From: an uncultured Lysobacterales bacterium
GTDB taxonomy: Bacteria; Pseudomonadota; Gammaproteobacteria; Xanthomonadales; Xanthomonadaceae
NCBI GenBank assembly: GCA_946886865.1
Contig: CAMPJI010000017.1
Location: 1-42,903, forward strand
Length of the DNA stretch: 42,903 nucleotides
Direction of reading: 5' to 3'
Position 1 is the stretch's first letter. The number at the start of each line of letters is the position of its first letter. The notes under the pieces are model-generated. The model did no database searches. It had not been told where the DNA came from and saw nothing but the letters and a program-made list of their open reading frames with translations. This document shows positions 29,925 through 42,903 of the stretch, one piece after another. The position numbers and the translations under genes were made by a program.

Positions 29925-31289
29925 ATGTTCGAATCCCTCACCCAGCGCTTGTCCGGCACCATCGAGCGCCTGAAGGGCCGCGGCCGGCTGACCGAGGAGA
30001 ACATCCGCGAGGCCACGCGCGAGGTCCGCATCGCGCTGCTGGAGGCGGACGTCGCGCTGCCGGTGGTGCAGGCGCTGATCGAGCGCATCAAGGTGCGCGC
30101 GGTCGGCCAGGAAGTGCTCAAGTCGCTGACGCCGGGCCAGGCGCTGATCAAGGTCGTGCGCGACGAGCTGACCGCCGTCATGGGCGCGCAGGCCAGCGAC
30201 CTCAACCTCAACGTGCCGGCACCGGCGGTCATCCTGATGGCCGGCCTGCAGGGCGCGGGCAAGACCACCACCGTCGGCAAGCTCGCCAAGCACCTCAAGG
30301 AAAAGCGCAAGAAAAAGGTGATGGTGGTGTCGGCCGACGTCTACCGTCCGGCCGCGATCGAACAGCTCAAGACGCTGGCGCAGCAGGTGGACGTGCTGTT
30401 CTTCCCGTCCAGCGCCGACCAGAAGCCCGAAGCGATCGTCCGCGCCGCGATCGACGACGCCAAGAAGTCGTTCGCCGACGTGCTGATCGTCGACACCGCC
30501 GGCCGCCTCGCCATCGACGAGGCGATGATGGCCGAGATCAAGGCGCTGCACGGCGCGGTCAATCCGGCCGAAACGTTGTTCGTCGTGGATTCCATGACCG
30601 GCCAGGACGCCGCGGTCACCGCCAAGGCCTTCGGCGAGGCGCTGCCGCTCACCGGCGTGGTGCTGACCAAGACCGACGGTGACGCCCGCGGCGGCGCGGC
30701 GCTGAGCGTGCGCTACATCACCGGCAAGCCGATCAAGTTCATCGGCGTCGGCGAGAAGCCCGACGGGCTGGACGTGTTCCACCCCGACCGCGTGGCCAGC
30801 CGCATCCTGGACATGGGCGACGTGCTCAGCCTGGTGGAGCAGGTCGAGCAACAGGTCGACAAGGACAAGGCCGCCAAGCTGGCCGAGAAGGTCGCCCAGG
30901 GCAAGAAGTTCGACCTCAACGACATGAAGGACCAGCTCGAGCAGATGCAGAACATGGGCGGCCTGGGCGGGCTGATGGACAAGCTGCCCGGCATCGGCCA
31001 GATCCCCGACTCGGTGAAGGCGCAGGTCACCGGCAAGGAAGTGCCGCGCCTGGTCGCCATCATCAATTCCATGACCCGAAAGGAGCGCCGCAACCCGGCC
31101 TTGCTGAACGGCTCGCGCCGCAAGCGCATCGCCGCCGGTGCGGGCGTGACCCCGGCCGACGTCAACAAGCTGATGAAGCAGTTCCAGCAGATGGAAAAGA
31201 TGATGGGCAAGCTGGGCCGCGGCGGCATGAAGGGCATGATGCGCGGCATGCGCGGAATGATGGGCGGCCGCGGCGGCATGCCGTTCTAA
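29925..31289 (+). CDS. ffh: Signal recognition particle GTPase Ffh
   Basis: This 454-residue protein binds 4.5S RNA and signal sequences and targets nascent membrane proteins to FtsY and SecYEG. The N domain (1-~88) is followed by the G domain, with GLQGAGKT (107-114), DTAGR and TKTDGDARGGAALS. The M domain (~330-454) is methionine-rich (QMEKMMGKLGRGGMKGMMRG) and forms the signal-binding groove. The RNA-binding SM helix-turn-helix region (INSMTRKERRNPALLNGSRR) is intact. The ATG at 29925 has AAGG upstream. The gene is followed by a palindromic repeat cluster and then the rpsP operon, the usual order. Confidence 0.98.
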   Translation: MFESLTQRLSGTIERLKGRGRLTEENIREATREVRIALLEADVALPVVQALIERIKVRAVGQEVLKSLTPGQALIKVVRDELTAVMGAQASDLNLNVPAPAVILMAGLQGAGKTTTVGKLAKHLKEKRKKKVMVVSADVYRPAAIEQLKTLAQQVDVLFFPSSADQKPEAIVRAAIDDAKKSFADVLIVDTAGRLAIDEAMMAEIKALHGAVNPAETLFVVDSMTGQDAAVTAKAFGEALPLTGVVLTKTDGDARGGAALSVRYITGKPIKFIGVGEKPDGLDVFHPDRVASRILDMGDVLSLVEQVEQQVDKDKAAKLAEKVAQGKKFDLNDMKDQLEQMQNMGGLGGLMDKLPGIGQIPDSVKAQVTGKEVPRLVAIINSMTRKERRNPALLNGSRRKRIAAGAGVTPADVNKLMKQFQQMEKMMGKLGRGGMKGMMRGMRGMMGGRGGMPF

Positions 31290-31317
31290 GAGCCTGTCTG
31301 GTTCTCGAAAGCCCCCC

Positions 31318-31454
31318 GTAGGAGCGGCTTCAGCCGCGATGCTTTTTGTAGGAGCGACCCAAGTCGCGACCGCGAATCCGCCCGGATTGACGCCAGCGGC
31401 GCCTGACTGGACTGAAGACGGGGAGGCGGATCGCGGCTGAAGCCGCGCCTACAA
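31318..31454. repeat. REP-like palindromic repeat cluster, three units
   Basis: Units lie at 31318-31341 (plus, GGCTTCAGCC), 31347-31371 (plus, GACCCAAGTC) and 31430-31454 (minus, GGCTGAAGCC). The outer pair could form a large hairpin. The cluster is between ffh and rpsP, and its last unit ends about 20 bases before the rpsP -10 element, so the repeat lies at or next to the rpsP -35 region. Confidence 0.9.
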
Positions 31455-31472
31455 CACCGCCGGAAAATCCCC

Positions 31473-31478
31473 TATACT
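31473..31478 (+). promoter_or_regulatory. -10 element of the rpsP operon
   Basis: TATACT precedes a ~47-base leader and the rpsP Shine-Dalgarno (CAGGAAG). The -35 would fall at the edge of the repeat unit ending at 31454 and shows no consensus. Confidence 0.4.
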
Positions 31479-31531
31479 TGCCGGCTTACCCCGTCATCCC
31501 GACGGCTGGGCAACACAGGAAGCACCCGACC

Positions 31532-31798
31532 ATGGTCAAGATCCGACTGACCCGCGGCGGCGCCAAGAAGCGTCCGTTCTACCACATCATCGTCACCGAC
31601 AGCCGCAGCGCCCGCGACGGCCGCAACATCGAGCGCGTCGGTTACTACAACCCGGTCGCCACCGGCGGCGAGAAGCGTGTCGAGCTCGACACCGGCCGCG
31701 TGCAGCACTGGCTGGGCAACGGCGCGCAGCTGACCGACAAGGTCGCCGTGCTCTACAAGGAAGCGCTGAAGTCGGCCGACACGGCCACTGCAGCCTGA
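31532..31798 (+). CDS. rpsP: 30S ribosomal protein S16
   Basis: This 88-residue 16S-binding protein has the typical sequence [39 protein letters not shown] and [15 protein letters not shown]. The ATG at 31532 has AGGA upstream. The frame opens earlier (31478), but that part overlaps the predicted promoter. It is first in the conserved rpsP-rimM-trmD-rplS operon, 40 bases before rimM. Confidence 0.98.
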   Translation: MVKIRLTRGGAKKRPFYHIIVTDSRSARDGRNIERVGYYNPVATGGEKRVELDTGRVQHWLGNGAQLTDKVAVLYKEALKSADTATAA

Positions 31799-31838
31799 TC
31801 CTTCGGCCGCGCCCCGCGCGCGGCCGGCATCGCACCCG

Positions 31839-32354
31839 ATGGACACCGAAGGGCGCCGCATCCTCGTAGGCAGGGTGACCGGCGCCTTCGGCTTGCGTGG
31901 CGAAGTGAAACTCGAATCCTGGACCGAGCCGCGCCAGGCGATCTTCCGCTACCAGCCCTGGATCCTGCGCGACGCACGCGGCGTCGAGCGGCAGGTGCAG
32001 GGCGTGCGCGGCCGCGACGACGGCAAGCGGGTCACGGCGTGGTTCCCGGAGGTCGCCGACCGCGATGCCGCCGAGGCCATGCGCGGGCTGGAGATCTTCG
32101 TGCCGCGCTCGGCCTTTCCGCCGCCGGCGCCGGGCGAGTTCTACTGGGTCGACCTGGAAGGCCTGAAGGTCGTGAACCTGGAAGGCGTGTCGTTCGGCTC
32201 CGTCTCCCACCTGTTCGCCACCGGTGCCAATGACGTGCTGGTCGCCCGCGATGGCGGCCGCGAGCGGATGATCCCCTTCGTGCGCCCGCAGTACGTCACC
32301 GACATCGATTTCGAGAAGGGCGTGGTGACGGTCGACTGGGATCCGGAGTTCTAA
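31839..32354 (+). CDS. rimM: 16S rRNA processing/30S maturation protein RimM
   Basis: This 171-residue factor binds S19 and helps fold the 30S head. The N-terminal beta-barrel begins [20 protein letters not shown]. The PRC-barrel C-terminal domain includes [18 protein letters not shown] and ends with [20 protein letters not shown]. It lies between rpsP and trmD; only seven bases separate its stop from trmD, so the two are tightly linked. Confidence 0.97.
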   Translation: MDTEGRRILVGRVTGAFGLRGEVKLESWTEPRQAIFRYQPWILRDARGVERQVQGVRGRDDGKRVTAWFPEVADRDAAEAMRGLEIFVPRSAFPPPAPGEFYWVDLEGLKVVNLEGVSFGSVSHLFATGANDVLVARDGGRERMIPFVRPQYVTDIDFEKGVVTVDWDPEF

Positions 32355-32361
32355 GGACCGC

Positions 32362-33150
32362 ATGCGCATCGACGTTATCAGCCTGTTCCCCGAGTTCGTC
32401 GCGCAGTGCGCGGCGTTCGGCGTGGTCGGCCGCGCAGGGGAGCGCGGATTGTTGTCGCTGCACGGCTGGAACCCGCGCGACTACGCCGAAGGCAACTACC
32501 GCCGCGTCGACGACCGGCCCTTCGGCGGCGGCCCCGGCATGGTGATGCTGATCGACCCGCTCCGCGCCAGCCTGAAGGCCGCGCGGGCGGCCGACCCGCG
32601 GCCGGCGCGCGTGGTCTACCTCAGCCCGCAGGGCGCGCCGCTGACCCAGGCCAAGGTGCGCGAACTGGCCGGCCAAGAGCGGCTGGTGCTGCTGTGCGGG
32701 CGCTACGAGGGCGTCGACGAGCGCCTGCTGGCGGCGGAAGTCGACGAGGAAATCTCCATCGGCGACTACGTCCTGTCGGGCGGCGAGCTCGCCGCGGCCG
32801 TTATCGTCGACGCCGTGGCGCGCCTGCAGGAAGGGGCGTTGAACGACGCCGACTCCGCCGAGCAGGACAGCTTCGAACCGGTCGACCCCGCGGGCGATCC
32901 GGCCCGGGTCCTGCTGGACTGCCCGCACTACACCCGGCCTGTCTCCCATGAGCTGGGCGAAGTCCCGGCGGTGCTGATGTCAGGCAATCACGCCGAGATC
33001 GCGCGCTGGCGCCGGCAGCAGGCGCTGGGCCGGACCTGGCAGCGCCGGCCGGACCTGCTGGACGAGGCGGCGCTGTCCAAGGCCGACCGGGCGCTGCTCG
33101 CGGCCTACCGGGCCTCGCTGGGCACGGTGGGCGACGACAGCGACGGCTGA
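32362..33150 (+). CDS. trmD: tRNA (guanine-37-N1) methyltransferase
   Basis: This 262-residue SPOUT enzyme methylates G37 of tRNAs with SAM, preventing +1 frameshifts. It starts [13 protein letters not shown]. The active-site/trefoil-knot segments are [33 protein letters not shown] and [16 protein letters not shown], followed by the C-terminal domain (SNHAEI-type [11 protein letters not shown]). The ATG follows AAGGA (around 32354). After it, a 196-base gap with a TATAAT hexamer precedes rplS. Confidence 0.98.
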   Translation: MRIDVISLFPEFVAQCAAFGVVGRAGERGLLSLHGWNPRDYAEGNYRRVDDRPFGGGPGMVMLIDPLRASLKAARAADPRPARVVYLSPQGAPLTQAKVRELAGQERLVLLCGRYEGVDERLLAAEVDEEISIGDYVLSGGELAAAVIVDAVARLQEGALNDADSAEQDSFEPVDPAGDPARVLLDCPHYTRPVSHELGEVPAVLMSGNHAEIARWRRQQALGRTWQRRPDLLDEAALSKADRALLAAYRASLGTVGDDSDG

Positions 33151-33200
33151 GGGCCCCGGTCCCCGGGCGTAACCCCTAGCCACGAAAGGAAAAGGGCCGC

Positions 33201-33206
33201 TATAAT
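33201..33206 (+). promoter_or_regulatory. Internal -10 element before rplS
   Basis: A perfect TATAAT stands in the trmD-rplS gap and predicts a start near 33213 with a ~134-base rplS leader. No clear -35 is present at 16-18 bases. It would allow L19 to be made at a higher level than RimM and TrmD. Confidence 0.45.
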
Positions 33207-33346
33207 GCGCGGCTTGACCGCCTGCTGGTGGTCTGTCTGCAGTCCCGGCAACACCCACAAAAAAGCCAGACGCGGGTCCACGTGCACTCGCGCTACAACG
33301 ATTCCAACAGGCAGGCCACGCCGTGGCCACCCACCAGGTCAAAGTC

Positions 33347-33748
33347 ATGAACAAGCCTTCGCTCAACACGCTTCTCCAGGAATTCGAGTCCCAGCAGGTC
33401 CAGCGCGAGCTGCCCGCCTTCAGCCCGGGCGACACCGTCGTCGTCAACGTCAAGGTGAAGGAAGGCAACCGCGAGCGCGTCCAGGCCTACGAGGGCGTGG
33501 TCATCGCGATGAAGAACGCGGGCCTGAACTCCTCGTTCACCGTGCGCAAGATTTCCCACGGCTTCGGCGTGGAGCGCGTGTTCCAGAGCCACAGCGCCAC
33601 CATCGACTCGGTCGACGTGAAGCGCCGCGGCAAGGTCCGCGCCGGCAAGCTGTACTACCTGCGTGGCCTGGAAGGCAAGAAGGCGCGCATCAAGGAAGAC
33701 CTGGCCGCCTATGCCAAGGCCAAGGCCGCTGCCGCCGCGACCGAGTAA
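33347..33748 (+). CDS. rplS: 50S ribosomal protein L19
   Basis: This 133-residue protein sits at the 30S-50S interface. It has [40 protein letters not shown] and [20 protein letters not shown], with an Ala/Lys-rich tail. I chose the ATG at 33347 ([14 protein letters not shown]); an upstream in-frame GTG at 33323 would add eight residues. It is last in the rpsP operon, with a possible own promoter at 33201, and ends in a terminator at 33777. Confidence 0.97.
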   Translation: MNKPSLNTLLQEFESQQVQRELPAFSPGDTVVVNVKVKEGNRERVQAYEGVVIAMKNAGLNSSFTVRKISHGFGVERVFQSHSATIDSVDVKRRGKVRAGKLYYLRGLEGKKARIKEDLAAYAKAKAAAAATE

Positions 33749-33776
33749 GTCGGACCTGCGGTTTGCGCCACACCGG

Positions 33777-33808
33777 AACGGTCGCCGAAAGGCGGCCGTT
33801 TCGCGTTG
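33777..33808 (+). terminator. Terminator of the rpsP-rplS operon
   Basis: AACGGTCGCC-GAAA-GGCGGCCGTT forms a 10-bp stem with one G-T pair and a GAAA tetraloop (33777-33800), followed by TTCGCGTT. The T-run is short. Confidence 0.7.
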
Positions 33809-33916
33809 TGGGGCCTGGTTCGCGCGACCACGACTGGCGGCAGCACCGACGTCCTGCTGAAGTCGGCATCGTTCAGCACCTTTGTGCCCGGCTCGATCAC
33901 GGCCGGCAATCCAACA

Positions 33917-33950
33917 CGCCGTTATCCCGGCGAAAGCCGGGATCCACCTC
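33917..33950 (+). repeat. Dispersed palindromic repeat, CCCGGCGAAAGCCGGGATCC type
   Basis: TATCCCGGC-GAAA-GCCGGGAT is followed by CCACCTCCC. It is related to the elements at 4466-4496 and 25099-25126. It lies in the 351-base gap between rplS and hslR, which otherwise holds only the rplS terminator and no supportable gene. Confidence 0.7.
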
Positions 33951-34099
33951 CCCGGAAGCGACGCCTGCAATCACGCGGCCGGATACCGCCTACGCATCGG
34001 CATGTCGATCGGGTACACAACTCAGGCATGGCCGCGCCGTGCCGGCCGCATCCTTCGCGCAGGCATTGGAGACGCCGCCACCGTCCCCATCTAGCCCGC

Positions 34100-34504
34100 A
34101 TGACCGAGCCGACTTCCGCAGCCACCGTGCGCCTCGACCTGTGGCTCTGGGCCGCACGTTTCTTCAAGACCCGTGGGCTGGCCCGGGCGGCCATCGAGAC
34201 CGGCAAGGTCGAGGTCGGTGGCCAGCGCGCCAAGGCGTCCCGTGCGGTCCGCATCGGCGACCGCATGCAGGTCGAGCGGGCGGGCGAGGTGTTCCAGATC
34301 GAAGTGCTCGACCTGTCCGACACGCGTGGCCCCGCACCCGTGGCGCAGGCGCTCTACGCGGAGGACGAAGCGTCGCGATTGGCGCGGGCCGAAGCGCGCG
34401 CCCTGCAGGCCGCGCAACGCACCGGCTACCGCGCGCCCGAGGGCAAGCCCGACAAGCGTGCCCGACGGCTGATCCGGGCACTGGGCGACATCGACGCGTT
34501 GTAG
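34100..34504 (+). CDS. hslR: Heat-shock protein Hsp15, S4-domain ribosome rescue factor
   Basis: This 134-residue RNA-binding protein has an S4 domain at residues ~9-70 (VRLDLWLWAARFFKTRGLAR, VEVGGQRAKASRAVRIGD). A basic, helical tail follows (RAPEGKPDKRARRLIRAL). In E. coli Hsp15 binds 50S subunits that carry stalled peptidyl-tRNA and helps recycle them. The ATG at 34100 gives the normal N-terminus. It is convergent with the SDR gene (ends 34523), with only 18 bases between the stops. Confidence 0.94.
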   Translation: MTEPTSAATVRLDLWLWAARFFKTRGLARAAIETGKVEVGGQRAKASRAVRIGDRMQVERAGEVFQIEVLDLSDTRGPAPVAQALYAEDEASRLARAEARALQAAQRTGYRAPEGKPDKRARRLIRALGDIDAL

Positions 34505-34522
34505 TCGCGTGCCGTCGCGTCC

Positions 34523-35509
34523 TCAGCCGTCCCCGGTGCGGGACGTCGGCAGGTAATCGCGCACCAGGTCCTCCGACACGCGCCACAGCCGCGCGGCCAT
34601 TGCGCGGTCGCGCTGGTGGCGGCTCTGTCCGGCGGGCGCGAAGTCGCGGAAGAATCCCCCGTTGAACTTGGAGGCATCCGGCGATGCCGCCAGCCAGCAC
34701 GGCGTCGCGGCGCCCTGTTGGACGCTGCGCGCGTCCGCCCGGTAGCCGTAATCCACGTTGCGCAGGATGTGGGTGCGCACGTGCCCCGGCGACACGCAAT
34801 TGGAGGTGGCGCGGGTGCCGGCCGCAGCGAGGCCGTGCGCCAAGGCCAGCGAGAACAGGCCGTTCGCCAGTTTCGAGTGCGCGTAACGGCCCCGCTCCCA
34901 GGTGCGGCCGGACAGGTCGTCGAACTGGATGCCGCCGGGCGGCGCGTCGGCCTCGCTGCCGCTGCCCAGCACGACCACGCGTCCCTGCGGCGCCTCGATG
35001 ACGCGGTCGAGCAGTCGCCGCACCAGCAGGTGGTGGCCGAGATGGTTGACCACGAACTGCTTCTCCAGCCCGCGTACCTGCTGCAGGTCGTCCAGCACGA
35101 TGCCGGCGTTGCAGACCAGCGCGTCGATGGGCGCGCCCATGGCGCGGATGGCATCGCTGCAGGCGACGATCGAATCGAAGTCGGCCAGCTCCAACGCCAC
35201 CGGGGTCGCCCGGCCGGCGACGGCTGCGCACGCCGCCTGCGCCTTGGCCAAGGTGCGGCCGGTCCCCACCACGTGCGCGCCGCGCTGCGCGAGGACCCGC
35301 ATCGCTTCCTGTCCGATGCCCGACGTGCAGCCGGTGATGACGATGGTCTTGCCCGCGAGGTCGAGCCCGGCCGTCGCCTGCTCGGCAGTGGTCTCCGGTC
35401 CGAACGTGCGTGCGTTCGCTGCAGCGGTTGCGCCCATGGGCAGCACGGCGAGCGCCGCGCCGGCAGCGGCGGACATGACCAGGGTGCGGCGCTGGTGGTC
35501 GATGGGCAT
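34523..35509 (-). CDS. Short-chain dehydrogenase/reductase with twin-arginine signal
   Basis: This 328-residue protein begins with a likely Tat signal: QRRTLVM (R7-R8), a hydrophobic stretch AAAGAALAVLPMGATAAA and a cleavage site near residue 31-33. The SDR domain follows, with the cofactor motif TGCTSGIG (59-66), NAG (134-136), catalytic S183 or S185, Y209-x3-K213 (YAHSK), and the PG motif after it. SDRs of this type reduce or oxidise small carbonyl/alcohol compounds with NAD(P); the substrate is unknown. If the signal is used, the enzyme is folded with its cofactor in the cytoplasm and then exported. The ATG at 35509 is the only start that places the twin arginines at the N-terminus. Confidence 0.87.
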   Translation of the reverse strand: MPIDHQRRTLVMSAAAGAALAVLPMGATAAANARTFGPETTAEQATAGLDLAGKTIVITGCTSGIGQEAMRVLAQRGAHVVGTGRTLAKAQAACAAVAGRATPVALELADFDSIVACSDAIRAMGAPIDALVCNAGIVLDDLQQVRGLEKQFVVNHLGHHLLVRRLLDRVIEAPQGRVVVLGSGSEADAPPGGIQFDDLSGRTWERGRYAHSKLANGLFSLALAHGLAAAGTRATSNCVSPGHVRTHILRNVDYGYRADARSVQQGAATPCWLAASPDASKFNGGFFRDFAPAGQSRHQRDRAMAARLWRVSEDLVRDYLPTSRTGDG

Positions 35510-35610
35510 GGCATGCGCTGCAGTCGGCGGGCCCGCAGCATGCCGCACGTGCGGCGTCGCCGGTAGACCGGGCGCCTGCTCGAGAGGCACTACGCGAGCC
35601 GTGGGACAGC

Positions 35611-35643
35611 TCAAAAAAAGAGACCCCGCGTGGGCGGGGTCTC
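35611..35643 (-). terminator. Terminator of katG
   Basis: GAGACCCCGC and GCGGGGTCTC form a perfect 10-bp stem (35620-35643). On the minus strand this is followed by CTTTTTTTGA. It lies just after the katG stop at 35664. Confidence 0.92.
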
Positions 35644-35663
35644 GTCGGGGCGCCCGGCGGGGA

Positions 35664-40977
<5,314 letters not shown>

Positions 40978-41097
40978 GGACTGGCTGTCGGTTCGGGTGC
41001 GTCGCGGCGGTGCCGGGCGGGCGGCAGCCGTTGATCGGCGGCGGGTAAGTGTAGCGGCCGAGCTCCCGGGCCCGATCCCGTCGGCCGGCTCGACCGA

Positions 41098-41119
41098 CTT
41101 CAAATTGAAGAAATACTTC
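41098..41119. promoter_or_regulatory. Probable ArsR operator
   Basis: Three half sites alternate: CTTCAA-A-TTGAAG (41098-41110, a perfect palindrome) and GAAG-AAATA-CTTC (41107-41119). They lie directly upstream of the TATTAT hexamer, where a repressor would block RNA polymerase. The operator role is inferred from position and symmetry. Confidence 0.5.
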
Positions 41120-41122
41120 CAG

Positions 41123-41128
41123 TATTAT
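41123..41128 (+). promoter_or_regulatory. -10 element of the ars operon, probable leaderless start
   Basis: TATTAT ends six bases before the arsR ATG (41135), so the predicted start is the A of the ATG. No Shine-Dalgarno is present. Confidence 0.45.
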
Positions 41129-41134
41129 CGAACT

Positions 41135-41467
41135 ATGGACACCCATCACGCACTCGACGCACTCGCCGGCCTCGCCCAGAAAAGCCGCCTGGCGCTGTTC
41201 CGCGAACTGGTGCAGCGCGGCCCGGCCGGCGCCACGCCCGGCGAGCTGGCCGAGACCGTCGGCATCGCGCCGACCACGCTGTCCTTCCACCTCAAGACGT
41301 TGCTGCAAGCGGGGCTGGTCCAGGCCGAGCAGCAGGGCCGCAGCATCACCTACCGGGCCGACTTCGACGCGATGCAGGGGCTGGTCGGGTACCTCACCGA
41401 CAACTGCTGCGGCGGCGATCCGGGCCAATGCGCGCCCGCCTGCGCGCCCGCGCGCAAGCGCGCCTGA
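41135..41467 (+). CDS. arsR: ArsR-family arsenic-responsive repressor
   Basis: The protein has 110 residues. The winged helix-turn-helix spans ~15-75 ([33 protein letters not shown]). The helix-3 ELCVC metal site of classical ArsR is absent. Instead four cysteines sit at the C-terminus: C91, C92, C99 and C103 ([14 protein letters not shown]). This resembles the C-terminal Cys-Cys...Cys As(III) site of the Acidithiobacillus-type ArsR. It should release its operator when it binds As(III) or Sb(III). It leads the arsR-gapdh-arsJ operon, 32 bases before the GAPDH gene, and is divergent from mutS. Confidence 0.93.
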   Translation: MDTHHALDALAGLAQKSRLALFRELVQRGPAGATPGELAETVGIAPTTLSFHLKTLLQAGLVQAEQQGRSITYRADFDAMQGLVGYLTDNCCGGDPGQCAPACAPARKRA

Positions 41468-41499
41468 CCTCTTCTCTTCTTCCTTCCCCCGAGTACCGC

Positions 41500-42519
41500 A
41501 TGGCACTGAAGATCGGCATCAACGGATTCGGCCGCATGGGCCGCCTCGCGCTGCGCGCGGCATTGCAGCGCGACGACCTGTCGGCGCTGTCGTTCGTCCA
41601 GGTCAACGACCCGGCCGGCGACGCGGCGACCTTCGCGCACCTGCTCAACTTCGATTCCGTGCACGGCCGGTGGGGCCTTGAAGCGGGCGCCGACGGCGAC
41701 GCGCTGGTGATCGGAGCGCACCGCATCGCGCTGACCCGCCACACGGCGATCGCCGATACCGACTGGTCCGGTTGCGACGTGGTGATCGAAGCGTCCGGCC
41801 GCTACCGCACGAAGGAGCTGCTGCAGCCGTACCTCGAGCAGGGCGTCGGCCGCGTCGTGGTGACGGCGCCGGTCAAGCAGGCCGGCGTGCTGGATGCCGT
41901 GGTCGGCGTCAACGACGACCGCTTCGACCCGGCGGTGCACCGCATCGTCACCGCGGCCTCGTGCACCACCAACTGCCTGGCGCCATTGGTGAAGGTGTTG
42001 CACGAAGGCATCGGCATCCGCCACGGCAGCCTGACCACCATCCACTCGCTGACCAACACCCAGACCATCATCGACGCCGCGCACAAGGACCTGCGGCGGG
42101 CGCGGTCGTGCGGCGAGAGCCTGATCCCGACCTCGACCGGCTCGGCCACGGCCATTGCCGAGATCTTCCCGGAGTTGCGCGGCCGGCTGGACGGCATCGC
42201 GGTGCGCGTACCGCTGGCGAACGCGTCGCTGACGGACGCGGTGTTCGAAGTGGAGCGTGCGACGACGGTCGAGGAGGTCAACGCGCTGTTCAAGGCCGCG
42301 GCCGAGGGCCCGCTCGCGGACATACTGGGTTACGAAGAGCGGCCGCTGGTGTCGGTCGACTACCGCACGGACCCGCGTTCGGCCGTGCTCGACGCCGGTT
42401 GCACCCGGGTCGTCAATGGCACGCAGGTCAAGGTCTACGCCTGGTACGACAACGAGTGGGGCTATGTGAACCGCACGGTCGAGCTCGCCCTGAAGGTCGG
42501 GTCCGCGCCGCGGCCATGA
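41500..42519 (+). CDS. Arsenate-associated glyceraldehyde-3-phosphate dehydrogenase
   Basis: This 339-residue GAPDH has the NAD-binding [14 protein letters not shown] and the catalytic C155 (ASCTTNCL) paired with H182 ([10 protein letters not shown]), 27 residues apart as in all GAPDHs. Its place between arsR and arsJ, with a stop overlapping the arsJ start (ATGA), points to the arsenic role known for such second copies. They use arsenate in place of phosphate to make 1-arseno-3-phosphoglycerate, which ArsJ exports. The active site alone does not distinguish this from the glycolytic enzyme; the assignment rests on context. Start ATG 41500; no strong Shine-Dalgarno, but a CTTC-rich leader. Confidence 0.93.
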   Translation: MALKIGINGFGRMGRLALRAALQRDDLSALSFVQVNDPAGDAATFAHLLNFDSVHGRWGLEAGADGDALVIGAHRIALTRHTAIADTDWSGCDVVIEASGRYRTKELLQPYLEQGVGRVVVTAPVKQAGVLDAVVGVNDDRFDPAVHRIVTAASCTTNCLAPLVKVLHEGIGIRHGSLTTIHSLTNTQTIIDAAHKDLRRARSCGESLIPTSTGSATAIAEIFPELRGRLDGIAVRVPLANASLTDAVFEVERATTVEEVNALFKAAAEGPLADILGYEERPLVSVDYRTDPRSAVLDAGCTRVVNGTQVKVYAWYDNEWGYVNRTVELALKVGSAPRP

Positions 42520-42903
42520 ACGCGAATCCGACAGCGGATGCCCGCGCCGCCTGGCGGCAGTACGCGATCGTCACTGGCAACTACTGGGCGTTCACCCTGA
42601 CCGACGGGGCGCTGCGGATGCTGGTGGTGCTGCACTTCCACCAGCTCGGCTATGGCGCCCTGCAGATCGCGCTGCTGTTCCTGTTCTACGAACTCTTCGG
42701 TGTCGTCACCAACCTGGTGGGCGGCTGGCTGGGTGCGCGCATCGGCCTCAACCGGACGATGAACATCGGGCTGGCGCTGCAGGTGGTGGCACTGTCGATG
42801 CTGGCGGTTCCGGCCGCGTGGCTGGTGGTGCCGTGGGTGATGGCGGCGCAGGCGCTGTCGGGCATCGCCAAGGACCTCAACAAGATGAGCGCCAAGAGCA
42901 GCA
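42516..42903 (+). CDS. arsJ: ArsJ-type organoarsenical efflux permease (N-terminal part; cut by window edge)
   Basis: The first 129 residues of an MFS transporter are present. They include [59 protein letters not shown] and [17 protein letters not shown], which I recognise as the ArsJ N-terminus with its first four membrane segments. ArsJ exports 1-arseno-3-phosphoglycerate, which then breaks down to arsenate outside the cell. The ATG overlaps the GAPDH stop by four bases, so the two are translationally coupled. The C-terminal two thirds are beyond the right edge. Confidence 0.9.
   Translation, partial: MNANPTADARAAWRQYAIVTGNYWAFTLTDGALRMLVVLHFHQLGYGALQIALLFLFYELFGVVTNLVGGWLGARIGLNRTMNIGLALQVVALSMLAVPAAWLVVPWVMAAQALSGIAKDLNKMSAKSS

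Noticed and set aside
33323..33346. GTG start eight codons upstream for rplS
   Set aside because: L19 proteins normally begin close to the [10 protein letters not shown] segment; the ATG at 33347 was preferred.

Overview
The window is about 42.9 kb of GC-rich, densely coding chromosomal DNA from a gammaproteobacterium of the Xanthomonadaceae/Lysobacteraceae (Lysobacter/Luteimonas-like). The signs are: the gene neighbourhoods (rplU-rpmA-obgE, rpsT/murJ/ribF/ileS/lspA/ispH, ypjD/ffh/rpsP/rimM/trmD/rplS); short palindromic repeats of the TGTAGGAGCGGCTTCAGCCG type between genes; a secreted subtilisin with a C-terminal PPC domain; and a near-consensus CRP/Clp box. The genus cannot be fixed from this sequence alone. 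No phage, insertion sequence, CRISPR array or integrative element is visible. Most of the window is conserved core genome.

Layout. 1-9.4 kb: a lipoprotein cut by the left edge, a 2OG-Fe(II) oxygenase, endonuclease III, a small Cys-rich protein with an enoyl-CoA hydratase, an FKBP-like exported protein, DUF1289-NudL-SseA, a second crotonase (isomerase type) coupled to a DUF4139 lipoprotein, and a divergent PCu(A)C copper chaperone. 9.4-16.4 kb: a hotdog thioesterase overlapping uvrA, an OmpA-like lipoprotein and a secreted S8 protease, all on the minus strand. 16.4-29 kb: a long regulatory gap, then rplU-rpmA, obgE, rpsT (minus), murJ, ribF-ileS, lspA-ispH, tRNA-Thr(CGT), and radA with a PAP2-like membrane protein. 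29-34.5 kb: ypjD divergent from ffh, then rpsP-rimM-trmD-rplS and hslR. 34.5-41 kb: a Tat-type SDR, katG and mutS, all minus. 41.1 kb to the end: arsR-gapdh-arsJ, cut by the right edge.

How the genes work together. The core blocks cover ribosome assembly and translation (L21, L27, S20, S16, L19, RimM, TrmD, ObgE, IleRS, Hsp15, tRNA-Thr), protein targeting and envelope processing (Ffh, LspA, MurJ), isoprenoid and flavin supply (IspH, RibF), DNA repair (Nth, UvrA, RadA, MutS) and oxidative stress defence (KatG). The accessory module is at the right end. An ArsR-type sensor, a second-copy type GAPDH and an ArsJ-type permease overlap or nearly abut. This is the known arrangement for turning arsenate into 1-arseno-3-phosphoglycerate and exporting it.

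The least expected observations are regulatory. Four genes (PCu(A)C, ribF, ispH, arsR) have a -10-like hexamer exactly one -10-to-start distance before the ATG and no Shine-Dalgarno, which suggests leaderless mRNAs. One of these hexamers reads as a -10 on both strands between two divergent genes. Two genes (nth and sseA) take their stop codon from the TAG inside a palindromic repeat. I did not find a clearly new multi-gene system.
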